Notes: generated by a model from the sequence alone, not told the origin. 13,486 nucleotides of DNA from Nitrospinota bacterium (GCA_035528715.1 DATKYB010000076.1:1-13486); one strand, 5' to 3'. Shown: positions 1 to 6,468, numbered from the stretch's first letter. Numbers and translations: made by a program.

Positions 1-1231
1 CAGCAAGTATTAAATACCACTTTGAGATAAATCCCACACTTGGTGGCATTCCTATCATTGCCAAAGCAGCTAAAATGAAGGCAAGGCATGTGTAAGGCAT
101 CTTCCTTCCCAATCCCACAAAATTGTTTATATCCCACAAACCTGCCTTATAAATGAATGCACCTGCTACCATAAACATGCATCCCTTCATCAATGCGTGA
201 TTCAGTATGTGCATTAATGCCGGAGTCAGTCCCATGGTTGTGGAAACGGAAAGCCCGATGCCAAGTATGATATATCCCACATTTGCTATGCTTGAATATG
301 CAAGCATCTTCTTCAACTTAGACTGCATTATCGCATATATAGAGCCAAAAATCATGGCTATCGCAGAGAGCCAGCAAATAATATCGAATATAGGCAGGAA
401 ACCGGTGATGAAATTCAGCGTGAATACTGAGAAAATTATTCTTATTAATGCGTAAATAGAGGTCTTTGCCATTGCTGTTGATATCATCACACTCACCACA
501 GAAGGAGCATAGGTATAAGCATCGGGCTGCCAGGTATGAAGGGGGAAAAGAGCTATCTTTATACCAAGGCCAATCAAAATGAAAACAAAAGCTGTTTGAA
601 CTACTGCATTCCCATATAGCGGGGGAAGCAAAACCGCTAAATCCCCCATATTAAGTGATCCTGTCACGATATAGAGATAACCGACACCAAGGAGATAAAA
701 GCAGGCCCCTATAGTCCCCATCACTACATATCTAAAGCTGGCAACCAGTGCCCTATCTTTTCCTACAGCTATAAGGGCATAACATGACAGGGATGCAATC
801 TCGAGGAATACATAAAGGTTGAACATATCTCCTGTTGAGACAATCCCTAAAAGACCAGTAAAGAGCAAGAGAAATAGGCAATAAAAGGGAATCTCTTTCC
901 CCGGTAGTTCCTTTTCCACACTTCTTTTGGCATATATCACTACGAGAAATGAAAGAGATGTTACCAAAACAGCTATGAATGCATTGAGATGGTCAATGGA
1001 AAACTCTATCCCCCACGGAGGTTCCCAGCCACCCAGATAATAATGTAAAGGACCGTAACGTAAGACCCTATTTGCAACGATTAGAGATGAAAAGAAGGAT
1101 ATTGAAACAGCTATCATAGCCAATGGATAACACAGGCTCTTTTTCCACCATCCCAAGACAGGGATTAAAAAAGCGAAAAATAAAGGGAAAAATACAACAA
1201 TAATAGGAAAAGGGAGTTGATATATATTCAT
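1..1231 (-). CDS. mrpD: MrpD/MbhH-like proton-translocating antiporter subunit, partial (3' end beyond left edge)
   Basis: About 410 codons are visible with no stop before the window edge, so the C-terminus lies outside. The protein is a multi-span inner-membrane subunit of the NuoL/M/N and MrpA/D family, which forms an ion channel in Mrp antiporters and Mbh-type complexes. Visible family motifs are a GGWEPPWGIEF stretch near residue 60, TGDMFNLYVFLEIASL with the transmembrane-helix-5 glutamate at about residue 144, and GLGIKIALFPLHTWQPDAY with the helix-7 lysine at about residue 225; both charged residues are the known channel residues of the family. The ATG overlaps the TGA of mrpC as ATGA, so the two are translationally coupled. 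GGWEPPWGIEF favours MrpD/MbhH over MrpA. What follows to the left (more antiporter genes or hydrogenase-like subunits) cannot be seen. Confidence 0.93.
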   Translation of the reverse strand, partial: MNIYQLPFPIIVVFFPLFFAFLIPVLGWWKKSLCYPLAMIAVSISFFSSLIVANRVLRYGPLHYYLGGWEPPWGIEFSIDHLNAFIAVLVTSLSFLVVIYAKRSVEKELPGKEIPFYCLFLLLFTGLLGIVSTGDMFNLYVFLEIASLSCYALIAVGKDRALVASFRYVVMGTIGACFYLLGVGYLYIVTGSLNMGDLAVLLPPLYGNAVVQTAFVFILIGLGIKIALFPLHTWQPDAYTYAPSVVSVMISTAMAKTSIYALIRIIFSVFTLNFITGFLPIFDIICWLSAIAMIFGSIYAIMQSKLKKMLAYSSIANVGYIILGIGLSVSTTMGLTPALMHILNHALMKGCMFMVAGAFIYKAGLWDINNFVGLGRKMPYTCLAFILAALAMIGMPPSVGFISKWYLILA

Positions 1232-1611
1232 TTCATCTTCCTCAAGATTTCATCCTCTTCCAGTGTCTTGTATTTATTGTAAATTCTAAGGAGCAATGCT
1301 AATGCGACCCCTGTCGTTCCAACACCCACAACAATTGCCGTAAGCATAAGAACATGGGGGAGAGGGTTCACATATTGAGAAGCATGTGAAACAATATGAG
1401 CCCCGTGCCCTGATAATCCCTCTACAATAGGAATGCTCCCCCCTTTTTTTGCTCCGATAGAGACAAAATAGAGGATAATCGACCACTGAAAGATATTCAT
1501 CCCAATGAGTTTTTTTACAAGGTTCCTTTTCCCAATCATGGCATAAAAACCGATCATCATGAGAAAAATATAAATATAATAGTTAAACTTTCCGACTAAA
1601 AACTCTAACAT
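1228..1611 (-). CDS. mrpC: MrpC/MbhG-like (NuoK-like) antiporter subunit
   Basis: 127 residues, a small three-helix membrane protein homologous to NuoK. The start MLEFLVGKFNYYIY leads into helix 1. A KKLIGMNIFQWSIIL segment carries helix 2. NPLPHVLMLTAIVVGVGTTG carries helix 3; this NPLPHALxLTAIVxGxxxTG pattern is typical of MrpC. The tail TLEEDEILRKMK resembles the acidic tail often seen in MbhG-type proteins. An insert of roughly 20 residues after helix 2 (KKGGSIPIVEGLSGHGAHIV) is somewhat glycine and histidine rich. It lies 8 bases after mrpB and overlaps mrpD by four bases. Its role is structural and ion-translocating within the Mrp/Mbh membrane arm. Confidence 0.92.
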   Translation of the reverse strand: MLEFLVGKFNYYIYIFLMMIGFYAMIGKRNLVKKLIGMNIFQWSIILYFVSIGAKKGGSIPIVEGLSGHGAHIVSHASQYVNPLPHVLMLTAIVVGVGTTGVALALLLRIYNKYKTLEEDEILRKMK

Positions 1612-1619
1612 CTTATCAC

Positions 1620-2036
1620 CTATTCATAGGTTGAAAGGTCATAAAAAATCGATACCATAACTGCCATAACTGTGATACCTACCCCTATTTCAATACCGAG
1701 CATTCCCATACCGCGCGGTTCTACTACTGGAAGAATACCGTAATCTAAAAAGTTTGCCCCAAGGATAAAGCATACAAACCCTATAAAACCATAGATAAAA
1801 ACTCCCATGCTAGTAAAAGTGGTTAATATTCTCTCGGCAAATCTTTCTTTCACTTCATCTATTCCAAAAGCAATAGCCAGCAGAATAAAACTTGCACCCA
1901 GAATCACTCCACCCTGGAAACCACCTCCAGGGCTCGTGTGGCCATGCATAATTACATAGAGGGCATAAAGCTGGACAAAAGGGGCAAGAATTCGAGAAAT
2001 CATCTTTATAATAATGCTTTCGTGTTTATCAATCAT
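1620..2036 (-). CDS. mrpB: MrpB/MbhF-like antiporter subunit
   Basis: 138 residues, four predicted membrane helices. The signature HGHTSPGGGFQGGVILGASFIL (about residues 31-52) is diagnostic of the MnhB domain, as is GMGMLGIEIGVGITVMAVMVSIFYDL near the C-terminus. In Mrp complexes MrpB packs against the C-terminal part of MrpA. The ATG overlaps the stop of the upstream MbhE-like gene by four bases, and mrpC follows after 8 bases. Length and motifs are normal for the family. Confidence 0.94.
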   Translation of the reverse strand: MIDKHESIIIKMISRILAPFVQLYALYVIMHGHTSPGGGFQGGVILGASFILLAIAFGIDEVKERFAERILTTFTSMGVFIYGFIGFVCFILGANFLDYGILPVVEPRGMGMLGIEIGVGITVMAVMVSIFYDLSTYE

Positions 2037-2317
2037 ACATCCTTCTCCTTTCTTCTTTTTCTAAGAATAAGAAGACAAGAAACAGCAGCAGTAAAGATAA
2101 CCGTTGTCTCTCCGAATGTATCAAAACCCCTGTAATCTGCAAGCACAGCAGTTACCATATTTGGGACTTCTGTTTCTTCAAGGGTCTTTTCTATATATCT
2201 TGGTGATACATGAATGCTCGCTGGTTGATGAGGATCTCCCCATTTTGGCATATCAGAAACCCCGTAAATAAGCAAAAGACCTGTTATGCAGGTTAAAATA
2301 TAATAAAAAATTCTCAA
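2033..2317 (-). CDS. MbhE-like protein (detached C-terminal segment of MrpA)
   Basis: 94 residues with a helix at each end and a central soluble loop. The stretch SPRYIEKTLEETEVPNMVTAV followed by LADYRGFDTFGETTVIFTAA matches the conserved segment at the C-terminus of full-length MrpA, which is a free-standing subunit (MbhE) in hydrogenase-type clusters. It overlaps its neighbours by four bases on both sides (2314-2317 and 2033-2036), so it is translationally coupled in the middle of the operon. As a separate gene it argues for the split, MrpA-less Mbh-like architecture, not a classical seven-gene mrp operon. Confidence 0.88.
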   Translation of the reverse strand: MRIFYYILTCITGLLLIYGVSDMPKWGDPHQPASIHVSPRYIEKTLEETEVPNMVTAVLADYRGFDTFGETTVIFTAAVSCLLILRKRRKEKDV

Positions 2318-2559
2318 TCCTTTGTCCTCCTCTCTGTTTTGAATACGGCGATTACAAAGAGAATCGTCGTTACCCCTGCCCCCACTGAAGCCTCTGTAAA
2401 TGCAACATCAACCGCTCCCATCTCAACCCATAATAGGCACATAAAAAAACTAAATGCCCCCATGAGTATAGTAGAACTTAAAAGGTCCTTAACAGCAATG
2501 GCTCCTATTGCCGAAATAACAGCAAATACGAGTAATATGAGATTCAGTTGCCAAATCAT
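2314..2559 (-). CDS. MbhD-like (DUF4040) protein, detached part of the MrpA C-terminus
   Basis: 81 residues with three predicted membrane helices. The core KDLLSSTILMGAFSFFMCLL and VAFTEASVGAGVTTILFV matches the DUF4040/MbhD module, including the family's conserved D-V-A-x-T-E-A-x-V-G segment. I chose the ATG at 2559 because it forms an ATGA overlap with the mrpG stop and has GGAGAAG just upstream; an in-frame ATG at 2580 would add seven hydrophilic residues and extend the overlap. It overlaps the MbhE-like gene by four bases. Function: part of the ion-translocating membrane arm, next to MrpG-, MrpF- and MrpB-type subunits. Confidence 0.88.
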   Translation of the reverse strand: MIWQLNLILLVFAVISAIGAIAVKDLLSSTILMGAFSFFMCLLWVEMGAVDVAFTEASVGAGVTTILFVIAVFKTERRTKD

Positions 2560-2858
2560 TTTTTCTTCTCCTTTTTCCAAAGAGGAATTTTATTTCTTAG
2601 GGCTGCTCTTGCAATTGAGTGAGTGGCTGTTGGGCTTGTTAAAAATATAAATATGGCAATAATGATTATTTTCGCACTTCCTAAGGATAAACCGTGATAT
2701 AGGGCAAGCCCCGCAAGTATCAAAAGGATTCCTAAGGTATCACATTTTCCAGTGGCATGCATTCTTGTATAAAAGTCTGGAAAACGAAGAAGACCAATCG
2801 TGCCTGCTAAAAGGAAGAAAGTCCCCAATATAATGAGAACGATAGAAACAATATGCAT
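2556..2858 (-). CDS. mrpG: MrpG/MbhC-like antiporter subunit
   Basis: 100 residues, three predicted helices. GTIGLLRFPDFYTRMHATGKCDTLGILLILAG (residues about 19-50) is the hallmark of the MnhG/PhaG family. The tail after SPTATHSIARAA is short and lysine-rich. The ATG directly follows the mrpF stop with no spacer, and the stop overlaps the next gene as ATGA. Small subunit of the Mrp/Mbh membrane arm. Confidence 0.94.
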   Translation of the reverse strand: MHIVSIVLIILGTFFLLAGTIGLLRFPDFYTRMHATGKCDTLGILLILAGLALYHGLSLGSAKIIIIAIFIFLTSPTATHSIARAALRNKIPLWKKEKKK

Positions 2859-3125
2859 TTAAAAAACCCCTTTTCTTTCAAAATATTTAGAGAAGGTTAA
2901 GGTGCCGATAAAGTTAATCAAGGCATAGATCATCGATATATCTATAAAAAAATCGATTCTCTTAAAGATAAATCCCATAAATAAAATAATAGCAATGGTC
3001 TTTGTCCCAATCACATTGACAGCAATCATCCTATTGATGATTCCAGGACCAAAAACAGCCCTATAGAGACAGAGAAATACTAAGAAAAGGATTATTACGC
3101 TCACTGTTAAAAAGAAATCTATCAT
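2859..3125 (-). CDS. mrpF: MrpF/MbhB-like antiporter subunit
   Basis: 88 residues, three helices. The conserved RAVFGPGIINRMIAVNVIGT segment and the helix-3 segment FFIDISMIYALINFIGTL, with the conserved membrane aspartate, are typical of MnhF. In Mrp and Mbh complexes MrpF, MrpG and the MrpA C-terminus form the sodium-handling half. It lies 24 bases after mrpE and abuts mrpG. Length is normal. Confidence 0.93.
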   Translation of the reverse strand: MIDFFLTVSVIILFLVFLCLYRAVFGPGIINRMIAVNVIGTKTIAIILFMGFIFKRIDFFIDISMIYALINFIGTLTFSKYFERKGVF

Positions 3126-3149
3126 TCCTCTATTCCTTAAAATGATGGT

Positions 3150-3908
3150 TCATTTTTTAAATTTTTCTCCTTCTAAGTAGATATACGCAACCCTTGCTTC
3201 CATTTCTCCTGTTAGAAGATCGTCCGCGACCTTTTTACTCAATGCGTGTACATAAAATTCCTCATCGATGATGTCCATCGTAATCGTACCTGGGGTAAGG
3301 GTAATGGAGTTTGCCAGAGTGACCATAGAAATATCGCTTTTTAATTTTGTTTTGAATCGTATTATTTTTGGATCGATTGGCATCTTGGGATTGAGGATCA
3401 AACAGGCAACGTGGATATTTGCCAATATGATCTGATAAATGAGCCAAGGTAAATAACATATAAATCTTGCTATACTGAGAAGCCTGTTTTTCGCCCTTAT
3501 ATCTTCAAAAAGAAGGTCATGGGAAACACAACCTACCAAAAAAGAACAGATAAAACCCAAAGAGAGATGAAAAAGATCATATTTGCCAGAGAGAGTTATC
3601 CAAAAACCGTAGAGAAAAAAGAAGGTCACCAACCGACCCAAGTTATCAGGATAATAGGTGCAGGCCCTTTTCAGCAATTTGTAGGCTGCTGGATTCTCAG
3701 GATCAAGGATCAAAAGGTCGATATCTAGTAAATCTGAATCAGTTATTAAGTCTTCGGTTTTAGGATGGCGAGATGTCACCTCATGGTTTTTCAGGGCTTT
3801 GGATAGTATTTCCCTATTTCCTTCATCTTTATCATAGATAAGGATTTTTAATCGCTCCGCATCTTCCTTCATTATCCCTGTATCATCTTTTATACTTTTT
3901 TCAACCAT
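3150..3908 (-). CDS. mrpE: MrpE/MbhA-like subunit with an N-terminal half-receiver-like extension
   Basis: 252 residues, where MrpE proteins are usually near 160. Residues about 91-252 are MrpE: FFLYGFWITLSGKYDLFHLSLG, two further hydrophobic spans (LPWLIYQIILANIHVA), and the cytoplasmic segment with SITLTPGTITMDI, the family signature. Residues 1-90 are extra. LKILIYDKDEGNREIL resembles the first strand and helix of a CheY-like receiver (D26 in the acidic-pocket position, K27 where a second acid is usual), and DIDLLILDPENP resembles strand 3 with D69 at the phospho-acceptor position. The second half of a receiver (strands 4-5) is absent, and the chain passes straight into membrane helix 1. 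A second ATG at residue 13 is possible but would not remove the extension. It follows the usp-like genes by 69 bases and heads the structural antiporter genes. The receiver assignment is my reading of a short segment; the MrpE assignment is firm. Confidence 0.88.
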   Translation of the reverse strand: MVEKSIKDDTGIMKEDAERLKILIYDKDEGNREILSKALKNHEVTSRHPKTEDLITDSDLLDIDLLILDPENPAAYKLLKRACTYYPDNLGRLVTFFFLYGFWITLSGKYDLFHLSLGFICSFLVGCVSHDLLFEDIRAKNRLLSIARFICYLPWLIYQIILANIHVACLILNPKMPIDPKIIRFKTKLKSDISMVTLANSITLTPGTITMDIIDEEFYVHALSKKVADDLLTGEMEARVAYIYLEGEKFKK

Positions 3909-3977
3909 TTTCCCATACCTATATTGCTTACTACTTCATAAAAAACTTTTCTCTTTTAAATTTTATATACTAAAAAC

Positions 3978-4517
3978 TTAGATTATAAATGTAGGTACAC
4001 GGAACCGATCAATATTCGGAACAAAATCGATTCCCTGCAAATATCTTAGCCAAGAATGCCGGCACCGATTAGCTAAAATCACCAGATCTGTGTCATTTTC
4101 GTTGACTAATTTCTTTAAGACTTTACTTTTTTCACCCCTAAGAATCTTAAAATCAACATCAGCGCCTTCTTCACGCAGTTGCACTACGAAAGGAATGAGG
4201 CGGCTTTCTAGAGCTTTTGTAGTTGGCGCAGGAACGGAAGGTGTTGCTAAAGACCACTGGAAGGGTCTTCCTACAGTTAAAAGCGTAACCTTGGCCTTAT
4301 AGGTCTTTGCCAGTGCTGCCACATAGGGTATAATCCGTCTCCCTTCTTTCTCCCCGTTTAAAGGAACAAGTATATGACGTGGAGGCCAGCGAAGCTTCAT
4401 ACTACCCCTTGTACCAAACATCTCTTCAGTTGTGTAAAAAAGAGTTTCCTTTTTCTCCTCTTCTCTAAAAGCAACCTCCGTATGTCCGGTTTCTTCCCTG
4501 TTTATCATTTCTCTCAC
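3978..4517 (-). CDS. Universal-stress-protein-like protein, downstream copy of a tandem pair
   Basis: 179 residues. A preamble of about 45 residues ends in TTEEMFGTRGSMKLRWPP, then comes a single Usp alpha/beta fold: strand 1 RHILVPLNGEKEGRRIIPYV, strand 2 KAKVTLLTV, VDFKILRGEK, and TDLVILANR near the C-terminus. The nucleotide-binding signature of ATP-binding Usp proteins (G-2x-G-9x-G-S/T) is not visible; the equivalent region is RCRHSWLRYLQGIDFVPNI, so ATP binding is doubtful. The usual strand-1 aspartate is replaced by asparagine (PLNGEKEG). It is a close paralogue of the gene just upstream. No signal peptide or membrane span is seen, so it should be cytosolic. Position between the half-receiver gene and mrpE suggests regulation of the antiporter; that is inference. 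Confidence 0.85.
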   Translation of the reverse strand: MREMINREETGHTEVAFREEEKKETLFYTTEEMFGTRGSMKLRWPPRHILVPLNGEKEGRRIIPYVAALAKTYKAKVTLLTVGRPFQWSLATPSVPAPTTKALESRLIPFVVQLREEGADVDFKILRGEKSKVLKKLVNENDTDLVILANRCRHSWLRYLQGIDFVPNIDRFRVPTFII

Positions 4518-4570
4518 CTCCCCTCTTTTTGTTCTTTTTAAAGCCTGCCTTGTCTTTCCATTTTTGGATT

Positions 4571-5101
4571 TTATATAACAACTGTTGGAATATTAAGATG
4601 ATCAATCAATGGAACAATGTCTTTTCCCTTTAGATATCTAAGCCATCTGTGTCGATAACGATTGTCCAAAATAATCAGGTCTGCATCCATGTCCTTGTTT
4701 AATTTTTCTATTATCTTTTTCTTTTCCCCTCTGAGTATTCCAAAATCAACATCAACTCCCTTGACACGCATTTCCATTACAAAATGAATGAGGCGGCTTT
4801 CCAGTGCTGCGGTAGTTGGCGCAGGAATCGAAGGTGTTGCCAAAGACCACTGGAAGGGTCTTGCTACAGTAAAAAGCGTAACCTTGGCCTTACAGGTCTT
4901 TGCCAGTGCTGTTACAAAGGGTATAATGCGCCTCCCTTCCTTCTCTCCATTCAGAGGAACCAGAATGTGACGTGGGGGCCACCTAAGCTTCATCGAACCT
5001 CTTGTACCAAACATTTCCTCGGTTGTGTAAAAAAGGGCTTCCTCTTTCTTTTCTACTCTAACAGCTGTTTCAATTTTTCTGTTTTGTTCCTTCTTTTCCA
5101 T
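4571..5101 (-). CDS. Universal-stress-protein-like protein, upstream copy of a tandem pair
   Basis: 176 residues, same plan as the next gene: a lysine- and glutamate-rich N-terminus, the invariant preamble TTEEMFGTRGSMKLRWPP, then a Usp fold from about residue 44 (RHILVPLNGEKEG, KAKVTLFTV, VDFGILRGEK, ADLIILDNR). Its C-terminus RHRWLRYLKGKDIVPLIDHL lacks the glycine-rich ATP-binding signature. The two copies are identical for a long run from the preamble through strand 1 and helix 1, and diverge in the last third. The start has a strong site, GGAGGTGA, eight bases upstream. It follows the 83-residue half-receiver-like gene by 73 bases. Confidence 0.85.
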   Translation of the reverse strand: MEKKEQNRKIETAVRVEKKEEALFYTTEEMFGTRGSMKLRWPPRHILVPLNGEKEGRRIIPFVTALAKTCKAKVTLFTVARPFQWSLATPSIPAPTTAALESRLIHFVMEMRVKGVDVDFGILRGEKKKIIEKLNKDMDADLIILDNRYRHRWLRYLKGKDIVPLIDHLNIPTVVI

Positions 5102-5116
5102 TTATCTCACCTCCTC
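5102..5116 (-). promoter_or_regulatory. Strong ribosome binding site of the first usp-like gene
   Basis: On the minus strand the bases before ATG read GAGAGGAGGTGAGATAA. A full GGAGGTGA core at normal spacing fixes the start at 5101 and suggests higher translation of this gene than of mrpE, whose upstream site is much weaker. Confidence 0.7.
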
Positions 5117-5164
5117 TCTTTTTGTTCCTCTAAAAAACATTGTCTTAGTTTAATCTCAAAGACA

Positions 5165-5182
5165 GAAAAAAGGCTTAAGCCT
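5165..5182 (-). terminator. Possible weak terminator or attenuator after the half-receiver gene
   Basis: On the minus strand the palindrome AGGCTTAAGCCT, which contains the TAA stop of the gene ending at 5175, is followed directly by six T. The stem is short (four G/C-rich pairs around TTAA), so termination would be partial at best. It could lower expression of the usp-like and mrp genes relative to the first gene. Confidence 0.3.
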
Positions 5183-5426
5183 CCCGACCCAGAAACCGGG
5201 CTAATAATCTCCGAGCAGAGTTTTTTGAAGCTCTTTTCTCATCAGCTTTAAACTTAGCAATCTGATTTACTGTTTCTTCAATAATGTCCGAATCATAGGG
5301 TTTAGGAATAAAAAGCAATCGGTTGTGAATTAACTTCTCCAGGCCTAGTTCCTTTTCATCTTTTTCTGAGGTCACAATTATCCATAATTTTTTACCTGTT
5401 TTGCGTAGAAGATTGTCAGCTCGCAT
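5175..5426 (-). CDS. 83-residue protein resembling the C-terminal half of a receiver domain
   Basis: Residues 14-20 LWIIVTS resemble receiver strand 4 with the conserved Thr/Ser (T19). LEKLIHNR resembles helix 4, and LLFIPKPYDSDIIEETVNQI resembles strand 5 with the conserved Lys-Pro (K42-P43) and helix 5. The phospho-acceptor aspartate and the acidic pocket, which belong to the first half of the fold, are absent. A basic tail of about 25 residues follows (RASKNSARRLLARFLGREA). The ATG at 5426 has AAGGGG upstream, and an in-frame TAA lies two codons before it, so it is not a longer ORF cut short by my choice of start. It is the first gene of the antiporter operon. It could be a relic of a response regulator or a real half-domain partner of the extension on MrpE; I cannot tell which. 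Confidence 0.65.
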   Translation of the reverse strand: MRADNLLRKTGKKLWIIVTSEKDEKELGLEKLIHNRLLFIPKPYDSDIIEETVNQIAKFKADEKRASKNSARRLLARFLGREA

Positions 5427-5494
5427 CTCTTAATCCCCTTTCTGTAAAACCTTTGAAAAATACTCCCAACCTTCTTACCTATCAGACTATATAG

Positions 5495-5509
5495 GCAATA
5501 AGCATTCCA
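5495..5509 (-). promoter_or_regulatory. Candidate sigma-54 (-24/-12) promoter for the antiporter operon
   Basis: The minus strand reads TGGAATGCTTATTGC. The invariant GG (-24) and GC (-12) are present with the required ten bases between them, and TTGC is complete at the -12 side. The -24 element departs from TGGCACG at two positions. Transcription would start near 5483, about 57 bases before the 5426 start codon. No convincing -35/-10 pair of the sigma-70 type was seen in the same stretch, though TATAGT nearby is a weak alternative -10. Confidence 0.4.
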
Positions 5510-5851
5510 TATTAAAATAGAGAGGGAAAATAAAATAATTTGTCCTTTGAAAACAATAAGATAAAAAATTAAGGGGGTTAAAGAGAAGAATAAAAAGAAA
5601 AGAAAAACTTGGCTTTAAAAAAACCACTCATTGGTGATTGGTAAAATATTCACCAGCTTGGTTACTATTATTCTTGGTCTAAAATTTAATTAGAATCATG
5701 CACAACATCATATACAATTATTAAATTTCTTCATCCCTGACAAGCACTTTCAAAAAGAAATTTTGGCTAAAGTTTTTTGCTGTTTGTAAAGTTAAAAAAT
5801 ATGTATTCTTAATATCCGCTATAGGTAATTAACGGTCTTTAGGGGTCTGCT
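5510..5851. other. AT-rich stretch without a recognisable gene
   Basis: About 340 bases between the candidate antiporter promoter and the small minus-strand gene. Stop codons are dense in all frames, and I see no tRNA, strong hairpin or ORF with a ribosome site. A short inverted repeat, GGTGA with TCACC, lies near 5632-5653 and is too weak to interpret. It probably holds upstream control sequence for the minus-strand operon. Confidence 0.5.
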
Positions 5852-6043
5852 TTATTCCTCAAAATACTCTATTATAGCCATGCTTTTAGGTATGAGAACC
5901 TTCTTACATCTTGTTTTTGAGTATGATTCACTATGCTCAGGGTTTTCTATTTCAATATATGGTATGTTCTTTAATTCCTTGTTTAGTTCAACAGAGTCCG
6001 CCTCATACAAATTTTGACCTGCGTAAACTCTTACCTTTGCCAT
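5852..6043 (-). CDS. Unrecognised 63-residue protein
   Basis: Starts MAKVRVYAGQNLYEADSVEL and ends VLIPKSMAIIEYFEE. The start at 6043 is chosen because AAGGGGGG lies a few bases upstream; an in-frame ATG eleven codons earlier has no such site and would add MIIFYYLQGGH. It appears to be a small soluble alternating strand/helix protein with one cysteine and many charged residues, no signal peptide and no membrane span. I do not recognise the family. Codon content looks like real coding sequence, and it stands alone between two long gene-poor stretches. Confidence 0.6.
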   Translation of the reverse strand: MAKVRVYAGQNLYEADSVELNKELKNIPYIEIENPEHSESYSKTRCKKVLIPKSMAIIEYFEE

Positions 6044-6456
6044 ATGCCCCCCTTGTAAATAATAAAAAATTATCATTAATAGTTCTAAAAAGGGTCAAAA
6101 AACCCTTATGAGACTCTTTTCTCCATCTTAAAAAATAGCCATTAAAATTAACTCTCTTCTGTTGATTTTTCTAAATGAATGGCTCACAGGAAGAACCAAA
6201 CCAAAAACTCATCTGGATTATCAACGGGAAGTGGAATTAGAGCGTGAAAGTGAATCTTTTATTTTCTATCACAGAAAAAGATATTTTTGCAATAGTTTTT
6301 TGCTGTTTTGATGGGTAGGAAGCTGACGATCGGTTTAAACCGTTGATCTATTAATCAATTGGCTATAATATAATATTCTTATAATCAATAGATTCCTAAA
6401 ATATCTTCTCTAAATTCTACAGAAAAGATTTATAGACAATGCTTATATAGTTAGCA
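6044..6456. other. Gene-poor stretch with a 12-base palindrome
   Basis: Roughly 410 bases without a gene I can support. Contents: a short hairpin AAGGGT/ACCCTT at 6088-6105; a less AT-rich patch around 6180-6260 with only very short overlapping ORFs in all three plus frames, none with a good ribosome site; the perfect palindrome CGGTTTAAACCG at 6331-6342; and several TATAAT-like hexamers between 6364 and 6385. Confidence 0.5.
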
Positions 6457-6462
6457 TATATT
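6433..6462 (+). promoter_or_regulatory. Promoter of the helix-turn-helix gene, apparently leaderless
   Basis: TAGACA at 6433-6438 and TATATT at 6457-6462 are separated by 18 bases. The -10 hexamer ends only six bases before the ATG at 6469, so the transcript should begin at or next to the start codon. No Shine-Dalgarno sequence is seen. The imperfect inverted repeat ATATAG (6445-6450) / CTATAT (6465-6470) straddles the -10 element and could be the operator for autoregulation by the encoded protein. Confidence 0.5.
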
Positions 6463-6468
6463 ATCTAT

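Noticed and set aside
207-455. 82-residue plus-strand ORF
   Set aside because: Lies entirely inside mrpD on the opposite strand; the minus frame encodes clear family motifs, so this is a shadow.
4784-5251. 155-residue plus-strand ORF over the first usp-like gene
   Set aside because: Antisense to the usp-like and half-receiver genes; cysteine-rich composition without a ribosome site or recognisable domain.
5427-5520. A missing N-terminal half of the receiver upstream of 5426 in another frame
   Set aside because: Stops occur in all three minus frames within a few codons and no strand-1/strand-3 motif is visible.
6088-6105. AAGGGT/ACCCTT hairpin with a T run on the minus strand as a terminator
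   Set aside because: Six base pairs only, and it lies upstream, not downstream, of the minus-strand gene; no transcript is known to need ending there.
6176-6297. Short overlapping plus-strand ORFs in a less AT-rich patch, such as MNGSQEEPNQKLIW
   Set aside because: Only about 20-40 codons each, three frames equally open, no ribosome site and no family resemblance. May be a decayed coding fragment, but nothing supports a gene.
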